Assembly (NCBI RefSeq): GCF_029360705.1
Contig: NZ_JARKMX010000014.1
Location: 806,001-870,000 of the forward strand
Source of the DNA: Paraflavitalea pollutisoli
Lineage (GTDB): Bacteria > Bacteroidota > Bacteroidia > Chitinophagales > Chitinophagaceae
DNA: 64,000 bases
Direction: 5' to 3'
A model generated the notes under the pieces. It saw only the letters and a program-made list of their open reading frames with translations. It was not told the origin of the DNA and did no database searches. Of this stretch, positions 45,985 through 55,054 are shown piece by piece. The translations under genes and the position numbers were made by a program. Numbering within the stretch: the first letter of the stretch is position 1; the number at the start of each line of letters is the position of its first letter.

Positions 45985-47008
45985 ATGAGAAATTTTATCA
46001 TTTGTTGCCTGTTTACTGTCTACGGGTTGCCGGGCCATCGTGCGCAATCGCTAACAAAACAAGCCAATCAACTACTAAGTAGCTACCAGCAACAAGGTCA
46101 GTTCGACGGCGCGGTATTGATTGCCCGCGGTGACCAGGTCATTTACCAACATCAGTTCGGCATGGCCAACCGGCAGTTCAGGGTACCCATCTCCGCCATC
46201 ACCCGATTTCCGGTGGCTTCCATCAGCAAATTGTATGCTGCTACCCTGATCCTGGCCCTGCAGCAGGAGGGTCGGTTGCCAATCGACAGCACTGTTTCCC
46301 GGTAACTGCTCGAACTGCTGCCACAAAGTGGCCGGCTCATTACGCTGCGTCATTTGTTGAATCATGAGTCGGGCCTGCCCAATGACAAAGTGCCGGACTA
46401 TACCACCCGGCGATCGCCCTATGAATTTATTAAAACCCGGGTGTCGGATACCTTGCTGTTCCAGCCCGGCAGCCGGTACCGGTACAATAATGTGAACCAC
46501 ATTCTACTGGCTTGCCTCATCGGCCAGATTATAGGCAAGCCCTGGGATCAGGCGTTGCAACAATATAACCGGCCCCCTACAACTTCACCATACTGGGGTC
46601 GCACACCGCGACTCGGTGTTCGAACAATTGGCCTACGGTTATCACAACTATGCTTTTGGTAATCCCAGTGTAAACGACCCACTGGAGAACGATGATCCCC
46701 TGTTTCTCGAAAATTATGCCCTTGCCGGCGCCATCTATACCACCCCCGCCGAACTGTTTACCTTTCACCGGGCCTTGCAACAAAAGCAACTATTGCGAGA
46801 GCCTGCCTATTCCCTGTTGTACGGTATCGACAGTCTACGTAGCAGAAAAGACAACCGTGGTTATTGGGTATCGCCCGGCGGTTATATTGGTATGGAAAAG
46901 ATAGGTGCTACAGCCGTGCTTGTCATTGAAAGGAACGGCAACATCATAAAAGACCCCGGGGAGCATACCCTGGGGTCATTTTTATTAAGCGGGAACCCCT
47001 ATATTTGA
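45985..47008 (+). pseudogene. Decayed class C serine hydrolase gene
   Basis: Three pieces form one beta-lactamase/DD-peptidase-family protein. Piece 1 (45985-46305) has a signal peptide and the catalytic SISK in FPVASISKLY, and ends at an in-frame TAA (46303-46305). The same frame continues after the TAA as LLELLPQSGRLITLRHLLNH, then NHESGLPNDK and the YNN motif in RYRYNNVNHILL. Near 46550-46570 the frame shifts by one base, and the family-like text resumes as PLQLHHTGVAHRDSVFEQLA and GYHNYAFG to a stop at 47006-47008. Two independent lesions argue for a true pseudogene. A complete relative is at 17951-19300. Confidence 0.85.
47000..47007 (+). promoter_or_regulatory. -7 promoter box for the 7TM histidine kinase operon
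   Basis: TATATTTG is a perfect TAnnTTTG match that overlaps the stop codon of the pseudogene and lies 14 bp before the kinase ATG. Confidence 0.6.
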
Positions 47009-47020
47009 TTTTTATCGTAC

Positions 47021-48979
47021 ATGTTGATCAAAACCCTGGCCCAACCATTCCTTAGTTGTATCCTTTTCATCCTGCTGGCAACTTTGCCATGCCAGGCAGA
47101 TACCCTGACGATCAACACGCCGGCGCAATCACTGCAAAAAACATCCCTAGTTCCTTATTTAGCTGTTTGGGAAGATGTATCCAACATTTCGGATACCAAC
47201 ACGGCCCGTCGTCATACAGCCGACTTTGTCCCCCTTGCACAATTCAAACAACAATACCCTACGAGTTTTTGCTGGCTGCGTATGCCACTGCGTCTTGATA
47301 TGGCCCAGGATGCTGCCATGATCCTCTCTTTCAATCACCTTACGTTTGTCGACGTCTTCGTGTACGATGGGTCGCAGCTCATTGCCCACAAAGCGGTGGG
47401 CGCCTTCCGGTCGCGCCAATACATTGCCCCTTTTGATGGCCGCGAGTTTGTCCGGCTTTTGATGCAGCCGGGTCATCGATACGAGTTACTACTCAAAGTA
47501 CACCATACCAAATATTACGACCCCACTTTCGATTTTGCCCTACAGCAACAAGATGCATTCCTGCAAAACGATGCACGGCGTAAGACACTCGACGCCTGGT
47601 CGCAGGGAGCAATTGCCCTCTTTTTTGTATATGCGCTATTGTCGTGGGTGGTGAGCCGCTATCGACCCTATATCTGGCTGCTCTGTTATATTCTTGGCAT
47701 CGGCATGTACGGCGTATGTACCCGGGGTTATTTTATTGAATGGGTCACGCCCTATCATCCCGAAGTAGGCTGGTATTTCAACCTGCTGTTCATACACCTG
47801 GGTAGTTTCGGCATTTATATGCTCCTGATGGATTTCTGGCAGATGCGTCAGCACAACCCCCGTCTTTACCGCATTGGTCAGATGCTGACGATAGGATTGG
47901 CGGGCCTGTCGATCGTGCAGCTCTCCATCGACTACTTTACCGGCAATTTTAACCTGGCCAACACCATCAATATGTGCCTGTCGGTATTCCCGCTGGGGTT
48001 CATCATCAGCTCCATCTGGATCTGCTGGCACCGCCTCTCCAAGGCACAACGTTATCTTGCGTATGGTATTGGTATCTTTTTCGTGTCGGCAATCATTGCG
48101 ATCGTAGGCTCTACGATCTGGCGCGAACAGGCTTTGTCGCCTATTCCCTATATTTCGAATGTGACCACCCTGGCGGTATTTTTACTGTTTGCTACCGGCC
48201 TGAAGGAGGACCTGCGGCAACATGAGATCGACAAACATGCTGCGCTGCGGGAACTCAACACCCTGCAACAATTTCAGAACTCTATTCTTGAGCGTAAGGT
48301 GGAAGCCCGTACTTCGGAGTTGATGGTAACGAACCGTGCCCTGTCTGAACAGTCCGCCTTGCTGGCCGAGCGCAATAAAAAGATCGAGACGCTGATCAAC
48401 GAGCTCAATCACCGGGTAAAGAACAACCTGCAGTTACTGTATGGACTGAGCAGCCTGCAAGTGCCGATGGTAAAAGATGATGCCGCCCGTGAGATATTGC
48501 GGGGCAATATGGGTAAGATCAAAGCGATGATGCTGGTGAATGAAAAGCTGCTCAGCTTTGAGGAACAATCGTCGGTGCGTGCGCACGAATTCACGACCGA
48601 GCTGGCCGATCACCTGCAGCGTATCTACGACAGCCGGCACCGGATCCGTATACTTCAAAACATCGATCGCAGCCTGCTGTTGCAAGGCAAGCAGGCCCTA
48701 TCGTTTGGCCTTATCCTTACCGAATTGCTGACCAACTCATTCAAATATGCTTTTGCGGATCATCCGGACCCAACGATCCGCATTGTGATGCAGCTGACCG
48801 ATGAACGCAATATGCTGTTCACCTATTCTGACAATGGAACGGGACTCAGCCACCGTGAACAGTCATTGCCCGTAACGATGGGCGTATCACTGATCCACGA
48901 CCTGGCCCGCCAGATGAATGGCGCCATCCAGGTGAGTAATGGTCAGGGCTTAACCTATCAGTTCCAAATCCCTGTATAA
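47021..48979 (+). CDS. 7TMR-DISM sensor histidine kinase (HisKA_2/HWE-like)
   Basis: This 652-residue membrane kinase has a signal peptide, then a periplasmic 7TMR-DISMED2-like beta domain (about 25-180, with FCWLRMPLRLD, YELLLKVHHTKYYDPTFDFA). Seven membrane helices follow (about 190-400), then a coiled coil and a cytoplasmic kinase. The phospho-acceptor is the His near residue 461 in NELNHRVKNNLQLLYGLSSL, characteristic of HisKA_2 kinases. The ATPase domain has LILTELLTNSFKYAF and YSDNGTGL. The ligand is unknown (this class often senses carbohydrates or surface signals). The response-regulator gene follows after 2 bp, so they are a cognate pair. Confidence 0.93.
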   Translation: MLIKTLAQPFLSCILFILLATLPCQADTLTINTPAQSLQKTSLVPYLAVWEDVSNISDTNTARRHTADFVPLAQFKQQYPTSFCWLRMPLRLDMAQDAAMILSFNHLTFVDVFVYDGSQLIAHKAVGAFRSRQYIAPFDGREFVRLLMQPGHRYELLLKVHHTKYYDPTFDFALQQQDAFLQNDARRKTLDAWSQGAIALFFVYALLSWVVSRYRPYIWLLCYILGIGMYGVCTRGYFIEWVTPYHPEVGWYFNLLFIHLGSFGIYMLLMDFWQMRQHNPRLYRIGQMLTIGLAGLSIVQLSIDYFTGNFNLANTINMCLSVFPLGFIISSIWICWHRLSKAQRYLAYGIGIFFVSAIIAIVGSTIWREQALSPIPYISNVTTLAVFLLFATGLKEDLRQHEIDKHAALRELNTLQQFQNSILERKVEARTSELMVTNRALSEQSALLAERNKKIETLINELNHRVKNNLQLLYGLSSLQVPMVKDDAAREILRGNMGKIKAMMLVNEKLLSFEEQSSVRAHEFTTELADHLQRIYDSRHRIRILQNIDRSLLLQGKQALSFGLILTELLTNSFKYAFADHPDPTIRIVMQLTDERNMLFTYSDNGTGLSHREQSLPVTMGVSLIHDLARQMNGAIQVSNGQGLTYQFQIPV

Positions 48980-48981
48980 TA

Positions 48982-49584
48982 ATGGTACGTGTATTAATTA
49001 TCGAAGACGAGATCATCATTGCCCGCTTTATCGAACAACAACTGTTGTCATCCTTCCCCTGTACTACCCGCATTGCGGTATCAGTTAAAGAGGCCCGGGA
49101 GGCGATGCATGAATTGACGCCCCATTTATTGCTGTGCGATATCAACCTGCAGGACAATCAATCGGGCATTGCACTGGTGACCGAATTGCGCCAGCAATAT
49201 TCATTCGAGGTCATCTATATAACGTCCTATCAGAACCGCAGCATCATCGAGCAGGCCTCTGCCACCAACCCAGCCAACTACATTCTCAAGCCGGTAGACG
49301 AAGCGCAACTTTTCGCCGGTGTTCAGTTGGTGATGAACAAGATCAGTCAAACGGCTGCTGTGGGAGAAAAGCTGGTCAATCCGGCAGCCTTATTCAATAC
49401 TACCGAGCGCAGCATCCTGCAATTGATCCGCGACCAAAAGACCACGAAGGAAATCGCCCAGGCCTTGTTCCTGAGTCCATACACCATCAAGAATCATCGT
49501 CATAATATCTGTCGCAAACTGCAACTGGAAGAAGGCAATAATGCCCTGCTAAAATGGGTCATGCAGTATAGTCACTTATTGTAG
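48982..49584 (+). CDS. Response regulator with LuxR-type DNA-binding domain
   Basis: This 200-residue protein has a receiver domain with acidic pocket IIEDE, phospho-acceptor Asp53 in LLLCDINLQD, the switch Thr81 in YITSYQ and Lys103 in YILKPVDEA. Residues ~138-195 are a GerE/LuxR helix-turn-helix (FNTTERSILQLIRDQKTTKE, IAQALFLSPYTIKNHRHNIC). It is the cognate partner of the kinase that ends 2 bp upstream. Target genes cannot be read from the window; autoregulation would be usual. Confidence 0.93.
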   Translation: MVRVLIIEDEIIIARFIEQQLLSSFPCTTRIAVSVKEAREAMHELTPHLLLCDINLQDNQSGIALVTELRQQYSFEVIYITSYQNRSIIEQASATNPANYILKPVDEAQLFAGVQLVMNKISQTAAVGEKLVNPAALFNTTERSILQLIRDQKTTKEIAQALFLSPYTIKNHRHNICRKLQLEEGNNALLKWVMQYSHLL

Positions 49585-49600
49585 ACCTCCTCAAATAGCC

Positions 49601-49608
49601 GATATTTG
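49601..49608 (+). promoter_or_regulatory. Probable -7 box for the SNF2 helicase gene
   Basis: GATATTTG differs from TAnnTTTG at one base and is 8 bp ahead of the ATG at 49616. Confidence 0.4.
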
Positions 49609-49615
49609 CCCACTT

Positions 49616-52600
49616 ATGGAGCAAGCGGGAGATAAGGCGGAGATACCATCCGGGCGTTTTAAGCGGTTTGCGCTCAACGAGCTGAACGAAACGCTGGTTG
49701 CACGGCGCAGCCTCGACGGCACCTGGATCGAGCCGAAAGACTACCAACTGATATCGGCCCATCAACTGGAGCCCGACCATGGCATTTTTCTCAACAGGTT
49801 TGCCTTCCCCCTTTTTCCGCCTGTAACCGTTTTGCGGCAGGAAGACCAATTGCTGGTAGCCTGCACCTGCCACCAAAATGACCAGCAGCTGTGTATCCAT
49901 GAAGCGCAGGTACTCACCGCGCTGCTACGCAAGGACGAATTGGGCGTATTTTTCTTTGCTCCGCTGCGCCACGAAAAACTACGCAAATTTGCTGCTGATT
50001 ATGGCCTTTCCCAGGTAGACAACCCCGATGACTATTTTAGGATCAGCTATGAAAACAATAAGCTGGTCATTACCACGCGTGACACCTCCCTGCTGGCCAT
50101 TACTGCCGACACCCTGGTGGCCATGAACCAGCAGTTATTCCCCTCAGCAGACGCTGTCTTGAAGGACGATCCCAGCGCCGAAGGGAAGATCACGATCGTG
50201 GTATTGAAGCAACACAAATACCATAAGCATTTACTGGTAGAGCTCTATCATGCCGGCGTGTCGAAGGAAGGTAAAATCAAGAATCCACTGGTTCCCGTTG
50301 CCCCACTCGACCTGGCCTGGACGCTCGATGATCCGGAACACCTGAAGTTTTACACGGCCGTGCACAAGTTCCAGCACCATCCTGCCGGTAAAAGAACCGC
50401 TTCGGACCTGAAGGCCCTTAAGGCCATCATTCGTAATCCAGGCCGATACCGCTTTTATACACACCAGTCTGCTCATTCAGAGAATATCACTGTCACTTCC
50501 ATCACACCAATAAGCGTGGCATTATTGCCCGGCAGCATCCAGCTCTCGGTATCCCGCGAAGGGGCCTTTTATGCCATGCATGGTCAATTGATGGCAGATC
50601 ATAAAACGTACTCCCTGCAAGATGTACAAATGCGCTTCGACTGGTTCCTGCAAGCCGATGACACATTCTACCTCATCGATCATCTCCCCGCTCTCGGCAT
50701 GATCGATCTGTTAAAACGGCGCGACCATTTCCTCATCCATGCCAACAAGTATGGCGAATTTAAAGGACAGTTGCTCGATAAACTGGAAGACAGGATCGAC
50801 ATCGACTACCAATACCTACCACAGGCATCCGCGGAGCAAATGGCTACGACAGGACACCATAACGCTATTCAACGGATCATTTACCTCTCCGACCTGAAGA
50901 ACTATGTCATGATCATCCCGGTAGTCCGTTATGGTGAAGTAGAGATCCCGATCCGTACTAAACGGCAGGTGCATGCTGTTGATGCCAAGGGCAAAGAATT
51001 CCTGATCAAGCGGGATGATGCGGCCGAACGTGCCTTCACGGCGCTAATCCTCCAACAACATCCGCACTTCGAAGAACAACTCGATGACGATCTGCATTAC
51101 TGGTACCTGCACCGCGACCGGTTCCTTTCCGAAGATTGGTTCCTGCAGGCCTTCGAGGTATGGGAAAAAGAAGGGATCCAAGTGCTTGGGTTCAACGACC
51201 TGGAAAACAACCGCATCAATCCACATCGCGTAAAAATAGACATCAAGGTACTGACCGGCATCAACTGGTTCAATGCCGACGTACGTGTACGATTTGGCAA
51301 ACAAAAGGCGTCGCTGAAACAAGTCTTCAAATCCATCCGTAACCAGAACAAGTACATACAGTTGGATGATGGCACGCAAGGTATTTTACCCGCGGAGTGG
51401 ATCAAAAAATTCACCGATTACTTCAACAATGCAGAAATCGTCGACGAGTCGACTATTCGCATCCATAAGATCAATTTACCGGCCGTAGAGCGCCTGTATG
51501 AGGAAGCATTTCCCGACACAGCCATCGAGCAGGAGATCAATGACTACCGCATGCGCCTGCAAGCGATCGATCGCATCCACGATGTAGAGGAACCGATCGA
51601 CCTGCATGCCGTATTGCGCCCTTATCAGCGGGAAGGACTCAACTGGCTCAACTTCCTCGACGACCTGAATTTTGGTGGCGTGCTGGCGGACGATATGGGC
51701 CTGGGAAAATCGATCCAGATCATAGCGTTCATTCTCTCGCAACGTAACAAGGTTGATCGGAATACCAACCTGTTGGTCGTTCCCTCTACCCTTGTGTTCA
51801 ACTGGCAGCAGGAAATAGCCCGTTTTGCACCTTCCATCAAAATAAGAACGGTGCATGGCGCCAACCGTATAAAACATGCCGAAGACTTCGACAACTACGA
51901 GCTCATCATTACCACGTATGGCACCTTGTTGTCGGATATCAGCTTTATCAAAGACTATGTCTTCAACTACGTATTTCTCGACGAATCGCAGAACATTAAA
52001 AATCCTGAGACACAACGATACAAAGCCGTTCGCCTGTTGAATGCACGAAATCGCATCGCTATCACCGGCACCCCCATTGAGAACAACACGTTTGACCTGT
52101 ACAGCCAACTCTCCTTTGCCTGCCCCGGGTTATTGGGTAGTAAGCAATACTTCAAGGACGTTTTCTCTACGCCGATCGATACCTTCAAGAACAGCAAGCG
52201 CGCGTTGGAATTGCAGCAACAGGTAAAACCTTTTATCCTTCGACGTACCAAAGACGAGGTGGCTACCGAACTGCCCGATAAAACGGAGATGGTGGTGTAC
52301 TGTGAAATGGACGAAGAACAACGTGGTATCTATGATGCGTACGAAAAGGAATTCAGGGACTATATATCCGCCACTACGGATGATCAGTTGAAGAAGAATC
52401 CGATGAATGTGTTGAAAGGCCTGACGCGCTTGCGACAGATCTGCGATGCCCCCGCCCTGCTGGGTGATGACGCACTTACAGGCTATAGCTCGGCCAAGAT
52501 CAACACCCTGCTGGAGCAAATAGACACCAAATCGCCCCAACACAAGATCCTAGTATTCTCGCAATTCGTGTCTATGCTCGACCTGATTGCCGTTCAACTG

Positions 52601-53005
52601 AAAGACAGGCAGATCGGCTATGAACTACTCACCGGCAGCAGCCGCAACCGCGGCGAGGTAGTCAATGCTTTTCAAAACAATCCAGCCAGTCGTGTATTCC
52701 TGATCAGCCTGAAAGCCGGCGGTACCGGCCTCAACCTCACTGCCGCTGATTATGTATACCTGGTAGATCCCTGGTGGAACCCAGCCGTCGAAAACCAGGC
52801 TATCGATCGGGCTCACCGGATCGGGCAAGACAAAAAAGTGATTGCCATACGCCTGATCTGTGCGGATACGGTAGAGGAAAAGATGCTGCAGATGCAGGAG
52901 ACGAAACGATCGCTGGCCGACGACCTCATCAAAACGGGCAATGCGATGGGCCCTGCTTTATCGAGAAACGAACTATTGCAATTACTCAGCGTACGGCCTC
53001 AATAA
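49616..53005 (+). CDS. SNF2/Rad54-family helicase with SWIM zinc finger
   Basis: This 1129-residue protein has a SWIM-type finger (Cys83-x-Cys85, then Cys93-x-His95, in VACTCHQNDQQLCIHEAQVL) within the first 100 residues. A long middle region without known motifs carries strand-rich repeats. The C-terminal ~470 residues are the SNF2 motor: Walker A LADDMGLGKS near 695, motif II FLDESQNIKN, ITGTPIENN, the helicase-C segment HKILVFSQFVSMLD, and motif VI DPWWNPAVENQAIDRAHRIGQ-like text (shown in two parts: PWWNPAVENQ, AIDRAHRIGQ). Bacterial members move along double-stranded DNA, for example in repair or transcription recycling. It lies 31 bp after the response-regulator gene. Confidence 0.93.
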   Translation: MEQAGDKAEIPSGRFKRFALNELNETLVARRSLDGTWIEPKDYQLISAHQLEPDHGIFLNRFAFPLFPPVTVLRQEDQLLVACTCHQNDQQLCIHEAQVLTALLRKDELGVFFFAPLRHEKLRKFAADYGLSQVDNPDDYFRISYENNKLVITTRDTSLLAITADTLVAMNQQLFPSADAVLKDDPSAEGKITIVVLKQHKYHKHLLVELYHAGVSKEGKIKNPLVPVAPLDLAWTLDDPEHLKFYTAVHKFQHHPAGKRTASDLKALKAIIRNPGRYRFYTHQSAHSENITVTSITPISVALLPGSIQLSVSREGAFYAMHGQLMADHKTYSLQDVQMRFDWFLQADDTFYLIDHLPALGMIDLLKRRDHFLIHANKYGEFKGQLLDKLEDRIDIDYQYLPQASAEQMATTGHHNAIQRIIYLSDLKNYVMIIPVVRYGEVEIPIRTKRQVHAVDAKGKEFLIKRDDAAERAFTALILQQHPHFEEQLDDDLHYWYLHRDRFLSEDWFLQAFEVWEKEGIQVLGFNDLENNRINPHRVKIDIKVLTGINWFNADVRVRFGKQKASLKQVFKSIRNQNKYIQLDDGTQGILPAEWIKKFTDYFNNAEIVDESTIRIHKINLPAVERLYEEAFPDTAIEQEINDYRMRLQAIDRIHDVEEPIDLHAVLRPYQREGLNWLNFLDDLNFGGVLADDMGLGKSIQIIAFILSQRNKVDRNTNLLVVPSTLVFNWQQEIARFAPSIKIRTVHGANRIKHAEDFDNYELIITTYGTLLSDISFIKDYVFNYVFLDESQNIKNPETQRYKAVRLLNARNRIAITGTPIENNTFDLYSQLSFACPGLLGSKQYFKDVFSTPIDTFKNSKRALELQQQVKPFILRRTKDEVATELPDKTEMVVYCEMDEEQRGIYDAYEKEFRDYISATTDDQLKKNPMNVLKGLTRLRQICDAPALLGDDALTGYSSAKINTLLEQIDTKSPQHKILVFSQFVSMLDLIAVQLKDRQIGYELLTGSSRNRGEVVNAFQNNPASRVFLISLKAGGTGLNLTAADYVYLVDPWWNPAVENQAIDRAHRIGQDKKVIAIRLICADTVEEKMLQMQETKRSLADDLIKTGNAMGPALSRNELLQLLSVRPQ

Positions 53006-53041
53006 TACATCCCTTCACCCACACGATCATTGACAGGCATT

Positions 53042-53068
53042 AAAAAGCCCGGCAAGGACTTGCCGGGC
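53042..53068 (-). terminator. Terminator of the Band-7 lipoprotein operon
   Basis: GCCCGGCAAG and CTTGCCGGGC form a 10-bp perfect stem with a 2-nt centre. On the minus strand it is followed by TTTTTA. It lies between the convergent helicase and lipoprotein genes. Confidence 0.85.
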
Positions 53069-53099
53069 GGAAAGGCGTATATATGGTTAATGTAACACG

Positions 53100-53903
53100 T
53101 TATTGATTACCCAGGATGACGGGTGTTTTGCCATCGGTGATGATCACTTTGTTGCTGGTATTGCGGATCGCTTCGATCCACTGCTCCTGCAATACACGGG
53201 GCTCCAGACCTGATGCTTTAACGCGGTTAGCCTCCGCCTCGATCTTGGCTTTCTCCAATTGCATGCGGGCGACTTCCAATTCATTCTTTACCTGCTCGGC
53301 CTGCTGTATCGCGTTGTTACGCTTTTCGATCGCCGCCACCATCGACGCAGGTGGCTTCAAACCTGAGGTTAATGTCAGCAGGTTAAAGTATTTGCCCGCA
53401 AACTCTTCCCGCAACCTTTTCTCCACCGCTTTTTCGAAGGAGTTGAGGTTATTCATCAGGCTATCGGTGCTGTAGCTACGACCTTCTTCCCGGTAGGCAT
53501 TCACCACAATCTGGTTCAACACGTTAGCTTCGATATTGTCCATCATTAGGTTGGGATCGGTGACACCGAGGTGTTTGTAGTGAAAGATAATCTCCACCCC
53601 TTGTCCACGTACCGCTGAATAGGTATAAGTAGGATCAACGCTAAACGAGCCAGCGTCCCTGGCGGTGATGTTTACTTCGGAGGGATCTGCTTTCTGTTCC
53701 CACATAGGCACCTGAAACAATTCGGAGCCAGGGCCCAGAATACCTTGTGCACCCGTTACGGCTTTAAAGTCTTCACGGCCATTGCGACCGTAGCCCTCCA
53801 TCTTCACCCCTTCAAAGTTGGGCAATACCCGGTTACAGGTACAGGCAGTGACACTGACCAGTGAAAAGAAAAGAACGACGTGCAATAATTTACTTGGTTT
53901 CAT
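53100..53903 (-). CDS. SPFH/Band-7 (prohibitin-like) lipoprotein
   Basis: This 267-residue protein has a lipoprotein signal (MKPSKLLHVVLFFSLVSVTAC). The Band-7 domain spans ~25-165 (RDAGSFSVDPTYTYSAVRGQ, IIFHYKHLGVTD, VVNAYREEGRSY). A long charged coiled coil follows (about 190-245: NAIQQAEQVKNELEVARMQL, EKAKIEAEANRVKA), typical of SPFH proteins that oligomerise into membrane rings. A short C-terminus reads VIITDGKTPVILGNQ. Lipid anchoring instead of an N-terminal helix is typical of Bacteroidota members. Its ATG overlaps the stop of the small membrane-protein gene upstream (TAATG), so they are translationally coupled. Confidence 0.88.
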   Translation of the reverse strand: MKPSKLLHVVLFFSLVSVTACTCNRVLPNFEGVKMEGYGRNGREDFKAVTGAQGILGPGSELFQVPMWEQKADPSEVNITARDAGSFSVDPTYTYSAVRGQGVEIIFHYKHLGVTDPNLMMDNIEANVLNQIVVNAYREEGRSYSTDSLMNNLNSFEKAVEKRLREEFAGKYFNLLTLTSGLKPPASMVAAIEKRNNAIQQAEQVKNELEVARMQLEKAKIEAEANRVKASGLEPRVLQEQWIEAIRNTSNKVIITDGKTPVILGNQ

Positions 53904-54094
53904 TATTTGTTGGGTTGTTTTAAGGTGAAAATGCGACGATAAGGAAAGATGACCAGCAACACAGCGTGTACGATCATGCTCAACCAACTCAGTCTAGGCG
54001 TATCGGATTGATACAATGATATATGTGCCAGGATGATGAAGAAGTTCATCACACCAAAGAGCAGTATAAATAGGATAGCTTTTTGCATACTCAT
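53903..54094 (-). CDS. Small two-helix membrane protein coupled to the Band-7 gene
   Basis: This is a 63-residue protein from the ATG at 54094 (a second ATG at 54088 gives 61). It has two hydrophobic helices, ILFILLFGVMNFFIILAHISL and LSWLSMIVHAVLLVIF, and a basic tail FPYRRIFTLKQPNK. I recognise no family. The stop codon overlaps the Band-7 ATG, which supports a joint role, perhaps in recruiting or spacing the SPFH ring. A longer upstream extension of the frame looks non-coding. Confidence 0.65.
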   Translation of the reverse strand: MSMQKAILFILLFGVMNFFIILAHISLYQSDTPRLSWLSMIVHAVLLVIFPYRRIFTLKQPNK

Positions 54095-54235
54095 TGGTAG
54101 CGGGCAGGATAACTTTATTACAGCTTTAACAAAAAATAGTGTGGGATGCTGCTGTTGAACCAATTGACACCGCAAGTGGGAAGCGTGGAAGCTGTTTTTT
54201 TGGGCTTGCGGCACAAAGCTGTATCTTAACGGCCT

Positions 54236-55009
54236 ATGGAACCGATCATTGGCATTGCAGGCATTGCTATTATGGCGTATCTTATTTCGCTGGCCTTCCG
54301 GCGCAAAAAGGTGCAGCCTGGTTTAACAGAAGAAACCGTCAGGAATATTCTCGGCAAAGAAGTAGCCTTCTATAAAAAACTGGACGATAATCAACAGGTA
54401 GCGTTTGCAGTCCGCGTGATGCGCTTTCTGCAACGCGTGCATATAACGGGTGTAAAAACAGCCGTTGATGACCTTGATAAGGTGCTGGTGGCTGCCGGTG
54501 CCATTATTCCCATCTTTGCCTTTCCGGATTGGGAGTACCGGAATATCCATGAGGTATTGTTGTATCCAGGCTCTTTTAATGAAGAGTTTGGGCAGGACGG
54601 CAATGAACGCAATATCCTGGGCATGGTCGGAAATGGGCCTATGCAAAATGTGATGGTACTGTCGCAAGAAAATGTACGGGCCGGGTTCAAGGCCGGCAGT
54701 GATAAACACAATACGGCTATTCACGAATTTGTTCACCTTGTCGATAAATCGGATGGATCTACAGATGGACTACCGGAAGCACTCATCCCCCACCAGTACG
54801 CCCGTCCCTGGCTAAAACGCATTCATGAAGAAATGCGCCTGATCAAAGAAGGCAGGTAGGATATCAATTACTACGGCACCACCAACGAAGCCGAGTTCCT
54901 GGCGGTCGTGTCGGAATATTTCTTTGAAAAGCCAGGTGAGATGGAAAAGAAACACCCGGAATTATACGCTTTACTAAAATCGATCTTTCAACCGACGGAA
55001 GCGGTGTAG
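54236..55009 (+). pseudogene. MtfA-like zinc peptidase gene interrupted by an in-frame TAG
   Basis: The first part (54236-54859, 207 codons) is an M90/MtfA-type metallopeptidase. It has an N-terminal membrane helix (IIGIAGIAIMAYLISLAF), HIWxx-free core text VYLYPGSF-like (here VLLYPGSFNEEFGQ), and the zinc motif HEFVH at 163-167 in NTAIHEFVHLVDKSDG. At codon 208 a TAG stops translation. The same frame continues for 49 codons as DINYYGTTNEAEFLAVVSEY, then FFEKPGEMEKKHPELYALL, the expected C-terminus, which holds the region of the third zinc-ligand Glu. A TCG-to-TAG change would explain it. Either a recent pseudogene, readthrough, or a sequencing error; the truncated product should lack a zinc ligand. 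Confidence 0.82.
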
Positions 55010-55054
55010 TATCCGCCAATCACCAGCGCTCCTGCTTAAGCGTTTTCCAGTCAG

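Noticed and set aside
54857-54859. TAG as a recoded (pyrrolysine-type) codon
   Set aside because: Other genes in the window end normally, no recoding machinery is visible, and the expected residue here is an ordinary polar one in the family; mutation or sequencing error is simpler.
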